Below are positions 24,889 through 32,172 of a stretch of 33,532 bases of DNA, piece after piece. This DNA comes from Acidobacteriota bacterium (GTDB lineage: Bacteria; Acidobacteriota; Terriglobia; Terriglobales; Acidobacteriaceae): the NCBI GenBank assembly GCA_023441255.1, contig JAEZPW010000128.1:1-33532 (forward strand). Reading direction: 5' to 3'. The position numbers and the translations under genes are program-made. Each line of letters begins with the position of its first letter. Position 1 is the stretch's first letter. Under the pieces are notes generated by a model. The model ran no database searches and was not told the DNA's origin. It worked only from the letters and a program-made list of their open reading frames with translations.

Positions 24889-25059
24889 ATGGCTGAACAA
24901 AAAGACAAACCCGAGAAACAACCTAGCCCACATGAGAAAGTTATTCGAATCGTGATTGAGGGAAAAGGTGGAAGCGATGTGATAGTGGCATTGGGAGCGA
25001 GCAACCACTACACCGATCATACAGGTGTGTCGGATACGTGTTGTACGTGCACGACGTAG
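24889..25059 (+). CDS. Candidate RiPP precursor peptide, 56 residues
   Basis: ATG at 24889 has a strong AGGAG (24877-24881) seven bases upstream; TAG ends the frame at 25057-25059. The peptide has a charged, Lys/Glu/Pro-rich start (MAEQKDKPEKQPSPHEK), a hydrophobic middle (VIRIVIEGKGGSDVIVALGA) and a tail NHYTDHTGVSDTCCTCTT. All three cysteines are in the last six residues. A short leader-like part with a Cys/Thr/Ser core, placed directly after a SPASM maturase, is the classic form of a RiPP precursor. A possible processing point is the GG in EGKGGSD or the stretch after ALGAS; neither is certain. I do not recognise a named class. Confidence 0.82.
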   Translation: MAEQKDKPEKQPSPHEKVIRIVIEGKGGSDVIVALGASNHYTDHTGVSDTCCTCTT

Positions 25060-25094
25060 AGACCTCGAATCGCTACTGCAAGACCGAGGACGGA

Positions 25095-25127
25095 GTGGCA
25101 TCAGCACAATGGCAGAACTGATGCCAC
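25095..25127 (+). promoter_or_regulatory. Strong hairpin between precursor and glycosyltransferase genes
   Basis: GTGGCATCAG (25095-25104) and CTGATGCCAC (25118-25127) form a perfect ten-base-pair stem with a 13-base loop, 36 bases after the precursor stop. No T-tract follows; instead a run of nine C occurs at 25141-25149. This would suit partial termination or transcript protection, letting the precursor be made in excess over the downstream enzyme, as is common in RiPP operons (inference). Confidence 0.65.
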
Positions 25128-25191
25128 CCTGTGCTCTATGCCCCCCCCCGAGTAGCGCGGCTGCCAAACGGAAGCTTAGAGCAGATGGTAA

Positions 25192-26487
25192 TTGACCGTG
25201 GATATAGCCGAGTATTTCAGACTTGTAAACACGCAAGAACTCCGGGTGCTCTTGTTGTTCGGTGGCCCGTTCACAAATGCGCTCGGCGACACGGTTCTTG
25301 CGACCCGCCATTATGATCAGCTGTTGAGCCTATTACCAAAGGCCAAGCTGATTGTGTGGACGGCAGACCGGGAGACTTGGAAGACTATATGCGGTAAAGA
25401 TGTTCGGTGCACACCTTTCATTTCCAGAGCCCAGCTGAAATCAGCTGATGTGATCATATTTGATTGGGTTCGAGTAGAACAATGCACTGAGCGGTTAATA
25501 GCCGATTCCCGTGCCCTGGTTATCGTTATTCCAAACTCAACTGGTGACCTCCGATATAGGTTTCCAGGAGAGGACTGGAGGACCGTAAAGCTTGAGCCAA
25601 TGATCAGCCATTCGCAGCGTATAACGAGAGCGTATGCTGCCCTCGGGGTGATGGCGGGTAGACGACCGCCAGGCGGTATCAAGGTGACGAAGAGCGAGTC
25701 AGTACTGTTCGTCAACCCCTATGCCAGTTCATTTTCTAAGTGTTTGCAACCGATGTTTCTCAAGCCCCTGCTTAAGAGCTTGCCAACGATCTGTAGAGAT
25801 ACTCCTATCGTTGTTCCGCCCGTGCCTGAGTCCGCCCCGGGATGGGAGCGGCCACAATATGAACGACTCGGCGAACTGGTCACGGCCGCAGCGAAGACGA
25901 CTAATCTCAGAGTGCTATCGGCGATGGGAAGAGCGGAATTCATTTCGAGCGTTCGGTCCTGTTCGCTTGTAATTGGCCCAGACACATCGACGCAGCACAT
26001 AGCGTATCGTTATGACATTCCGTCGATCTCATGCTATCCGTGGGATTCGGGATATCGGTACTATTACTGGGGCTGTCCCGGACCGAATAGTCTCTGTTTA
26101 CGTATGCCTAACCCGCAGGACTCGCGCGCAAACGGCAGTTGCGCCCGATTAGTGTCCGAGCTTGCGGCGCGCCTGCTACATTCGCATCGCCGATTCGGGG
26201 ATTCAATGCACGGAGACGACCCATTTAGTCTTCTGCGAGTGTACGATGCTCTTGCAAGACGCACGATGTCGTTAAAACGCGGCAAGAAGGTGTTGCATGC
26301 TGAATTGGCGAAGATAGCGTCAACAATTCCAGAGGAATGGACGCCCTTTGTAATCCCGGAACTCGAGCAAATCGGAAACGAGATCTGTGATCGATGGTCG
26401 GAAGACAGTGGAGTGATTGATACTGTTGGGCTGGCGCGGTTATCTGACGTGTATGGTATGAAGATACTTAGTGTTCTCCTTCCGTAA
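25192..26487 (+). CDS. GT9/heptosyltransferase-like glycosyltransferase
   Basis: A 431-residue protein; start TTG at 25192 or GTG at 25198, neither with a clear ribosome site. The N-terminal half has a Rossmann-like start (LRVLLLFGGPFTNALGDTVLATRHYDQLLSLLPKA, given here as LLLFGGPFTNALGDTVLATR) as in heptosyltransferases that read 'RxGxxGDxvl'. The C-terminal half has CSLVIGPDTSTQHIAYRYDI (about 257-276), matching the GT9 nucleotide-sugar box 'lvIgpDSgpmHlA', and SYPWDSGY after it. About 90 C-terminal residues are extra. Heptosyltransferases normally build LPS core, but no LPS gene is nearby; its position after the RiPP precursor suggests glycosylation of the peptide (inference). Alternatively it is an unrelated sugar-transfer gene. 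Confidence 0.78.
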   Translation: MTVDIAEYFRLVNTQELRVLLLFGGPFTNALGDTVLATRHYDQLLSLLPKAKLIVWTADRETWKTICGKDVRCTPFISRAQLKSADVIIFDWVRVEQCTERLIADSRALVIVIPNSTGDLRYRFPGEDWRTVKLEPMISHSQRITRAYAALGVMAGRRPPGGIKVTKSESVLFVNPYASSFSKCLQPMFLKPLLKSLPTICRDTPIVVPPVPESAPGWERPQYERLGELVTAAAKTTNLRVLSAMGRAEFISSVRSCSLVIGPDTSTQHIAYRYDIPSISCYPWDSGYRYYYWGCPGPNSLCLRMPNPQDSRANGSCARLVSELAARLLHSHRRFGDSMHGDDPFSLLRVYDALARRTMSLKRGKKVLHAELAKIASTIPEEWTPFVIPELEQIGNEICDRWSEDSGVIDTVGLARLSDVYGMKILSVLLP

Positions 26488-26998
26488 TCTGGATGGCGAT
26501 TGTCGCTTCGAGGCAAGCCCTTTGATCTGCCCGATACAAGCAGTGCGCCGCCCTCCCCCGCCACCATTTTCCGATCATCTCCGCTTTCGTTGTGTGCGGA
26601 TCTAGGGGAGCAGGTCAGCTGCACGAGCATCAGATGGCATTACCACTCTTCGCCGCATCGAACGCAGTACACCACCTCAAGACCGCCTTCGAAGCGGCAG
26701 TCCACCGAGTGCACACACCGCAAACTCTGATGATCACGAATTCTCTTCATCATCTCTACCTCCACGGCAGGAACCGCATGTCGTTCTGGTTCCTGTTCCA
26801 GGACGGGGCGCTACCCGTGCGGACGGGTACACACGAGGCTGCCTTGCGCGCACCCGAGCACAATCGTACAACTCTCATGGCGCGAGCGGTCGCCAACATG
26901 CCTCGATGATCGTACCTCCGCAACACCAGCCCCGTCCCGCTGCCTGCGCCGGCGACCCTGCGCAGCCGCAACTCCCAGCTGATCTAAGCAGGGCGATA
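26488..26998. other. 511-base region between convergent genes
   Basis: It contains one weak candidate gene on the plus strand (26634-26909) and otherwise only short open frames on both strands with no ribosome site. It may contain a decayed gene. No repeats or hairpins of note were seen. Confidence 0.4.
26634..26909 (+). CDS. Doubtful small protein
   Basis: An ATG at 26634 opens 91 codons (MALPLFAASNAVHHLKTAF...); GTG at 26592 would add 14. The central part (TLMITNSLHHLYLHGRNRM followed by SFWFLFQDGALPVRTG) reads like a folded protein, but no ribosome site is near either start: the nearest purine block, AGGGGAG, is over 20 bases upstream of the ATG. No family recognised. It could be a remnant of a larger gene of the RiPP region. 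Confidence 0.3.
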   Translation: MALPLFAASNAVHHLKTAFEAAVHRVHTPQTLMITNSLHHLYLHGRNRMSFWFLFQDGALPVRTGTHEAALRAPEHNRTTLMARAVANMPR

Positions 26999-28450
26999 TC
27001 AGCACCGCAATTTACACCCCGTGACGTACTCGATGTCGGCAAGACGCTGCCGGCAATCATCACTGTACGGGTGGTCCACGGTCCCCCGGCGAAACCAATC
27101 GTTGTGTTCCTCAACGAAGTGGTCACTAATACCAACAGCTACCTGTTTCAAATCAGGCGTGAAGCTGTAATAGACTCGAGGTGAGTTGGCCTCATAGGCG
27201 CGCTCTTGCACCTCTACGCTGACCTCATACCCAGACACAATCAATCTATCGACGCGGTTGTAAGGCCTGTTTCCAGTCAAACAAGAACGCCGAAACAGCA
27301 GCCGGGCAAGTTCGTTGCCGCGCTCACAGCCAACGAACTGAAACCGGCCCTCCCCTGACGCTCCGCGCATGCAGGCCGCGGAATACATCAGCAGTGTTGC
27401 GCAACGGCGACCGTTGTTGATGCCACCTGCATACACTACGTCCTTGGTCCCTGTGGCGAGGCACTCCAAGCGCCCACCATGCCAACACTCCGTCAGGACC
27501 TGGCCGCCCTCAGACACGAGCGCAACCTGACAAGGCCAGAAATCATGATGCGCCGTGGATACCACGACCCCATATAGGCCCTCTGACACAATGGGCTCGA
27601 ATGCGAGCACAAACCACGGAGGGTGGTACCAGAAGCCGTCGGTGCGCTGCATGCTCTTCATCGGACCGTGAAAGCGCCAACGCTCCTTCCCTATGCCTGA
27701 GAAGCAGACTAGAGGCTGGCCGAACTTCTTTGACTCTTTATTGCGTTCAACAAAAAGCACCTCTTGCCTACCATCGCCGTCCAGATCCACCACGGCGGAG
27801 TGGCGCAATGGAGTCATTGCGGTTGGCACGTCCACGCTCAAATCGCGGCGGATAGGGATTTGCCATCGACGTACCCCGCTCATATCCACGACCCAGGCTT
27901 CGTGCTCACTCACATCCACACGCGCCAACTCCGGCACAACCTCGAGAGCAGTCGTGTTCGTTCCCGCGGGACGATACGCCCGTAAATATCGCGCACGCTC
28001 TGCAGGACCAAAGAGCGTGAGTTTACGAGTGCTCGACTTTCGGACACGCCAAGATTCGAACAGCTTCTCGATTACATCCTCGTCGTCAACGATCCCGATC
28101 CAATGAGCATTGCTGTCGTCCTCCTTTGTATAACCATTCAGAAGAATGCCCTGATATGAGAAGCCTCGGCCAGGTTGTCTACTCCAATGTTGTTCAACCC
28201 ACGCCTGCTCCTTGGCGTCCAAATCGATGGAAAAATTCAAAGCCTGTCCGTTTTTCCACGTTTTGAACTCCGCTCCCTGCGCTACAAATCGGACCATGTT
28301 CCAAAACAGCGATTTTGTTTGGTAAAGGGCAGACAGGTAGAACGGCGCATTCGGATCTCCTGTGTTTCTCCTGAGCCCAGCCCCAGTAACACGTAGAACG
28401 TGCTGGCGAGTCGAGTATCCCACGTCAACGCCGAGCCAGTTCTGAACCAT
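26999..28450 (-). CDS. FG-GAP/VCBS-like protein, unknown function
   Basis: A 483-residue protein. The start at 28450 (MVQNWLGVDVGYSTRQ) is preferred, with AGGG and GGAG just upstream on its strand; the open frame continues 46 codons further, but those residues are Cys/Arg/Gln-rich and not convincing. VDLDGDGRQEVLFVERN (221-237) is a calcium-binding DxDGDGxxD-like repeat followed by a strand, as in FG-GAP/VCBS beta-propellers; WVVDMSGVRRWQIPI and CFSGIGKERWRFHGPM look like neighbouring PQQ-like blades. No signal peptide is seen, so it may act in the cytoplasm. It is divergent from the gene at 28628 and convergent with the GT9 gene. Function unknown. Confidence 0.72.
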   Translation of the reverse strand: MVQNWLGVDVGYSTRQHVLRVTGAGLRRNTGDPNAPFYLSALYQTKSLFWNMVRFVAQGAEFKTWKNGQALNFSIDLDAKEQAWVEQHWSRQPGRGFSYQGILLNGYTKEDDSNAHWIGIVDDEDVIEKLFESWRVRKSSTRKLTLFGPAERARYLRAYRPAGTNTTALEVVPELARVDVSEHEAWVVDMSGVRRWQIPIRRDLSVDVPTAMTPLRHSAVVDLDGDGRQEVLFVERNKESKKFGQPLVCFSGIGKERWRFHGPMKSMQRTDGFWYHPPWFVLAFEPIVSEGLYGVVVSTAHHDFWPCQVALVSEGGQVLTECWHGGRLECLATGTKDVVYAGGINNGRRCATLLMYSAACMRGASGEGRFQFVGCERGNELARLLFRRSCLTGNRPYNRVDRLIVSGYEVSVEVQERAYEANSPRVYYSFTPDLKQVAVGISDHFVEEHNDWFRRGTVDHPYSDDCRQRLADIEYVTGCKLRC

Positions 28451-28627
28451 AGGCACCCTGCTCCGACATATAGAAAGCTGCCGAAAAAGATTTCTCGCTA
28501 ATTTCGATTGCGAAGCGCGCTGTGCCACAAGGCAAGAGATCTGAAACGCGTAGCAACAAAATTCGTTAAACTCCATGTCTAGACCCAAAAGAGCACTTAT
28601 TTAATTGATCACTGCCACCCTGGTGCC

Positions 28628-29323
28628 ATGATTCGTTCGAAGGGTTTACCGATTCGACGCGCAATGGTAGAGGAGTCTGGCCGGCCGTCGGAGTTCTGCG
28701 GCACAGTACTGGTTCGTCGACTAGCAATTGTGGAGCACGAAAAGGAACTCGGCGTCACAGCCAACCTCTTCCCTCTGGCACCGTATCCGTATCCGCCCTC
28801 CTGGGATGTCTTCGCTTACGACGGAGATGGGTCTGCGTACGTACGTCACTGCGACAGCACGCTCTTTCTCCACCAGCTCACTGATGCTCTCATGCACTAC
28901 CTGGGACGCGTACAGGTTGACTACGTTCAAGGCCCTTATTACCAACCACCCCGAGGCATCCGTCCCGGATTTTTCTCCGACACACCCGGCGAATTCCGTT
29001 CGCCCTTTGCCGGGGAAGATTGGGAGCGAATACCAGCAGCATCACCGTGCGAGATCAGCCTTTGGGCTGGCAGAAAAATCCCTAAACCGACCTCGTCCAT
29101 CTCGGATCTCTTGGTGCAAACCCGAGCGACCGGACACGCGCGGCACTTTTCCCAAGTACCTCTTCCGCCCGAACTCGAACCACCCCCTATCCAGGAGCTC
29201 GCAATTCGGAGCGTCACATGGCCCTACTGGCCATACCAAACACAGCTTCAGAACGGTAAGCCCCAGGTCTATGTACTTCCGCTGAAGGACCATGAGGAAA
29301 CGTTCGAGAAAAGTGCCAAATAG
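28628..29323 (+). CDS. Unrecognised 231-residue protein
   Basis: ATG at 28628 with no clear ribosome site; Met13 (28664) is an alternative start. The protein is Pro/Tyr/Trp-rich (LFPLAPYPYPPSWDVFAYDG, PYYQPPRGIRPGFF, SVTWPYWPYQTQ) and has no membrane segment or known motif. FAYDGDGSAYVRH might be a short calcium-binding-like turn similar to the FG-GAP neighbour. It is divergent from that neighbour with about 180 bases between the preferred starts. A 141-base gap separates it from the ubiquitin-like operon. It may belong to either group. Confidence 0.6.
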   Translation: MIRSKGLPIRRAMVEESGRPSEFCGTVLVRRLAIVEHEKELGVTANLFPLAPYPYPPSWDVFAYDGDGSAYVRHCDSTLFLHQLTDALMHYLGRVQVDYVQGPYYQPPRGIRPGFFSDTPGEFRSPFAGEDWERIPAASPCEISLWAGRKIPKPTSSISDLLVQTRATGHARHFSQVPLPPELEPPPIQELAIRSVTWPYWPYQTQLQNGKPQVYVLPLKDHEETFEKSAK

Positions 29324-29464
29324 ATTCAATCGGTTGCCAACGTGCATTTTCTATTATTTTTCCAGTTTCCCGACCGCGGCTGAACCTGCGCTACCGTGGC
29401 ACTACTTGGCACTCGTCCTCCCCATCTGGGCTCGACAACCTTAAATGAGAAAGGAGACTCTCTT

Positions 29465-30097
29465 ATGCCGCCTGTTCTTATCAACGGTCGCGTGGTCGAT
29501 GCGCCCGAGCGGACCACCTCCGACGACCTTCGCAGGCTCGCAGCGATTGACCCCACCCGCAAGTTATTGCAGCGTACACCCGACGGCTTCGACGTCCTGC
29601 CTAGCAATGCGCCATTGGAGCCAAAGGAGGGTGACGCATTTTACGATGCGCCCGCGCGCGTTAAAGGAAACGCGGATCGCACTGTTCGCGTGCTCCAAGA
29701 AGTTCCGCTGCTCGCACAGGAGTATCAAGACGGCGTGTGGTACGACGAGCACGCTGCATCGTGGGTCATGATTCCCGCGTTTCCTCTCCCGCATCGCTGG
29801 AGTCGCAAATCCGCAAAACTTCTGCTCATGCTGCCGGACCTATACCCAATCGTGCCGCCAATCGGCTTTTACTTAGATGAGCACCTGCCACTCGCAAACG
29901 GTAAGGCCGATCCGTTCTTTGTGGGTTACGGCGCACACGGTGCGCGCGACCTGCGCCAGGACCACTGGTACTGGTACTGCGCCACCGCGCAGCGAACGGG
30001 ACGCGCCGCATGGCGGTCGAGCGTTGACTACCAACGTCCGGACAACCTGTTGTCGTTCTTGGCTATGGCACACGATGCGCTCGCGACGGAGGCATAG
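29465..30097 (+). CDS. Ubl-E2 fusion: N-terminal ubiquitin-like domain and prokaryotic E2
   Basis: A 210-residue protein. The ATG at 29465 has AAGGAG (29451-29456) eight bases upstream. Residues 1-68 (PPVLINGRVVDAPERTTSDD, then LRRLAAIDPTRKLLQRTPDG and LEPKEGDAFYDAP) follow the beta-grasp pattern of the prokaryotic 'multiubiquitin' family. Residues 75-205 are E2-like: WYDEHAASWVMIPAFPLP, then LLLMLPDLYPIVPPIGFYLD, which contains the E2 box P-x-x-YP-x-x-PP (124-132), then HWYWYCATA. C172 is the only cysteine in the protein and so the candidate catalytic residue. This matches the prokaryotic E2 family E architecture. It is the first gene of an operon with the JAMM-E1 gene, which begins three bases downstream. 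Confidence 0.83.
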   Translation: MPPVLINGRVVDAPERTTSDDLRRLAAIDPTRKLLQRTPDGFDVLPSNAPLEPKEGDAFYDAPARVKGNADRTVRVLQEVPLLAQEYQDGVWYDEHAASWVMIPAFPLPHRWSRKSAKLLLMLPDLYPIVPPIGFYLDEHLPLANGKADPFFVGYGAHGARDLRQDHWYWYCATAQRTGRAAWRSSVDYQRPDNLLSFLAMAHDALATEA

Positions 30098-30099
30098 TG

Positions 30100-31455
30100 A
30101 TGCGTCACGAGATCATCCTCACGCCGATCGCGAGAAAGCTACTCCTAGATCATCTGTTCAGTGATCCCGGCTGCGAGCAGCTTGCCATTACAGCTGGCGG
30201 CGTGCACTACCTGCACAGCAGAACCCGCATCCTCGTCCGACATGTTGTGCTCGTGCCTCGTGAGGGGCTCGCGTACCAATCTGGGACCGGGATAGCCTTA
30301 GACCAAACCGTCAACCGCTGCGTATTTCGATTGGCAGCCAGCGAGGGCCTATCCCAAGTGGACTGGCATACTCATTGCGGCCAAGAGTCAGGCGTATCGT
30401 TCTCGGCAACGGACGACGCAAGTGAAGCAGCCATTGCTGAATACCTTCGCACCCGACTGCCCGGAACGCTCTATGGCTCTGTCGTTCTCGCCGGCCGCGA
30501 GGCCGTCGCGGCGAGAGTCTGGATGGGAACCCCGCATGGGGTTGTCGCTGTCCCCGCCCCATCACCGTTCTCTCGCCCGATCGCAAAGCCACGCAAAGAT
30601 GACTCTCGTTTTGATCGGCAAATGCGCGCCTTTGGCCGCGAATTGCACGACCGACTTGCGCAACTCCGGGTAGGAGTCGTGGGGCTGGGCGGGTTGGGGA
30701 GTGCCGTAGTCGAGATGCTCGCGCGGCTCGGAGTGCGGCACTTTACGCTCATCGACCACGATGCGGTTGACTCCACCAATCTTAACCGCCTCTTTGGCAG
30801 CACGCGGCTCGATGTACGAGCGAAGACGGGTAAGACCCTGGTGGCCCGGCGAGTGATTAAAGGGATCGATCCGACAGCACGCGTGAAAACGTTGCAACGG
30901 TCCGTCTTCTCCAAAGTGGCCCTGCGAGAACTGACGATCTGCGACCTGATCATTGCGGCAACCGATAATCATTCATCACGACTCGTTCTCAACGCGCTCT
31001 CGTGCCAGTACCTCATACCGCTCGTGCACATCGGAGTGCACCTGCAGCTCGATGCAGCCGACCGTGACGTCAGCGGCGAAGTGGCTATGCCCCCACTTGG
31101 AGGTTGGTGTCTGCTGTGCGCGGGCATCATCGATGAACAACAAGCAGCGATTGAGATTGCAGGTCACGACGTCAAGGCGCGGTTGCGCGAGCGTGGCTAT
31201 CTCAATGGGCTACCCGCTCCTGCAGTCTGCCACCTTAACTGTACCGTTGCGTCTTTAGCAGTTGCCGAAATCCACAATTGGCTCCTTCCTTATAAGCCCT
31301 CACGCGAGTACACGGTGTACCGTGCACTGCAGGGAGACCTCCAGCACCTCGGCGTGCGGCTGCAAAGCGATTGTCCGCACTGCGGCCCGGCAGGTCGCTT
31401 GGGGCTTGGCGACCTCGCTCCGTTGTGGACCCTTGCCCCGAAAGGAGCGGAATGA
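30100..31455 (+). CDS. JAMM-E1 fusion: ubiquitin-like activating enzyme with deconjugase domain
   Basis: A 451-residue protein; GGAGG (30088-30092) lies seven bases before the ATG at 30100. The N-terminal JAB/JAMM metalloprotease domain has H90-T-H92 and S102-x-x-D105 (DWHTHCGQESGVSFSATDD) and a possible metal-assisting E55. The E1/ThiF domain begins at RFDRQMRAFG (170-179), with the nucleotide loop GLGGLGS (195-201), IDHDAVDSTNLNR (218-230) and IIAATDNHSSR (284-294). The cysteine pairs C337/C340 (WCLLC) and CPHC near the end suggest a structural zinc. The E1 would adenylate the Ubl and pass it to the E2; JAMM would trim or remove it. Fusion of both activities is known in bacterial ubiquitin-like operons. 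Confidence 0.9.
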   Translation: MRHEIILTPIARKLLLDHLFSDPGCEQLAITAGGVHYLHSRTRILVRHVVLVPREGLAYQSGTGIALDQTVNRCVFRLAASEGLSQVDWHTHCGQESGVSFSATDDASEAAIAEYLRTRLPGTLYGSVVLAGREAVAARVWMGTPHGVVAVPAPSPFSRPIAKPRKDDSRFDRQMRAFGRELHDRLAQLRVGVVGLGGLGSAVVEMLARLGVRHFTLIDHDAVDSTNLNRLFGSTRLDVRAKTGKTLVARRVIKGIDPTARVKTLQRSVFSKVALRELTICDLIIAATDNHSSRLVLNALSCQYLIPLVHIGVHLQLDAADRDVSGEVAMPPLGGWCLLCAGIIDEQQAAIEIAGHDVKARLRERGYLNGLPAPAVCHLNCTVASLAVAEIHNWLLPYKPSREYTVYRALQGDLQHLGVRLQSDCPHCGPAGRLGLGDLAPLWTLAPKGAE

Positions 31456-31841
31456 TGCACCCCAGTATTCCAGAACCATCACCCACAACCTTCCCTCGCG
31501 CACGAATTGCGGTGCTCGCCCGCGTTGGGCTACATGCGTTTTCTATTTTCGTCGTGCTGCACGCCATCGCTTTAGTCGCGTCGGCGTTTCAGCTGGCGGG
31601 TTTTCTTCTGGCCCTGAGCTTTCTACGATCCGGCCAGTTCGTCTTGGCAGCAATCGTGGCCAGCAGCATCATGCATCGGGCTGCCATCATTGCGCTCCTA
31701 AGTATCGTCGTGGCCGTCCTGACGTTCTGGCCACCTAACGTAACGAGCCTCCTGGCGATCACCTCTGCAACCCTGGGCGGTGCGCTGGTCGGATTCGGGT
31801 TGCAGGCCCTGCTTAAACAAACGGAGTACCACCGTGGCTGA
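31452..31841 (+). CDS. Small membrane protein of the ubiquitin-like operon
   Basis: A 129-residue protein; ATG at 31452 or 31455, overlapping the stop of the E1 gene, with AAAGGAG at 31441-31447. After a Pro-rich start it has three to four hydrophobic segments: about 20-46, 47-72, 77-93 and 97-120 (for example AAIIALLSIVVAVLTFW). No enzymatic motif or cysteine is visible. The tight overlap with genes on both sides suggests it anchors the conjugation machinery or its target at the inner membrane, or works with the downstream ATPase (inference). Confidence 0.75.
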   Translation: MMHPSIPEPSPTTFPRARIAVLARVGLHAFSIFVVLHAIALVASAFQLAGFLLALSFLRSGQFVLAAIVASSIMHRAAIIALLSIVVAVLTFWPPNVTSLLAITSATLGGALVGFGLQALLKQTEYHRG

Positions 31842-32172
31842 CCAAGATATTGCAAGCTCGCAAGTCCAACGTCGGGTGGTTCGTGACCCAATCACGGGCA
31901 AGCAGCTGATATTCCATGAAGCACTTGAGGAATCGCTCCTCGATGAGCGTGGCGGGACAAACTTCACAACCGCCGATGTGCGCACCATGACCAGAGATGG
32001 CTCACAGGCGACGGAGGCTTTGTTTGCGTGCCGCTCGTGCCAGGAGGTCTTTAGCACAGCGGCGGTGGTCCGTTGTGCGTGCGGTAACGTGTGCTGCCGT
32101 TCCTGCCTGCGCAATGGCCGCTGTCGGCAGTGCGCGCGGCGGGAGTGGTGGTGTTGGTTGTGGAGTGTTTAA
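31834..32172 (+). CDS. RING-like zinc-finger protein, candidate E3
   Basis: A 112-residue protein; GTG at 31834 overlaps the membrane-protein stop by eight bases. Residues 1-60 are charged and unrecognised. Residues 66-100 hold eight suitably spaced cysteines: C66-x2-C69-x11-C81-x-C83-x3-C87/C88-x2-C91-x5-C97-x2-C100. This fits the RING cross-brace spacing with cysteine in place of histidine, so two zinc ions are expected. A short aromatic tail (WWCWLWSV) follows. A RING-like protein in an operon with Ubl, E2, E1 and JAMM suggests an E3-type role. A rubredoxin-like or double zinc-ribbon fold is the main alternative. Confidence 0.72.
   Translation: MADQDIASSQVQRRVVRDPITGKQLIFHEALEESLLDERGGTNFTTADVRTMTRDGSQATEALFACRSCQEVFSTAAVVRCACGNVCCRSCLRNGRCRQCARREWWCWLWSV

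Noticed and set aside
25131..25316. Open frame reading through the C9 tract
   Set aside because: It overlaps the GT9 gene out of frame and begins with low-complexity codons; the GT9 frame has family motifs.
26906..27184. Plus-strand frame of 92 codons starting at an ATGA overlap
   Set aside because: Two thirds of it is antisense to the FG-GAP-like gene, and the Pro/Ala-rich start does not look like a protein.
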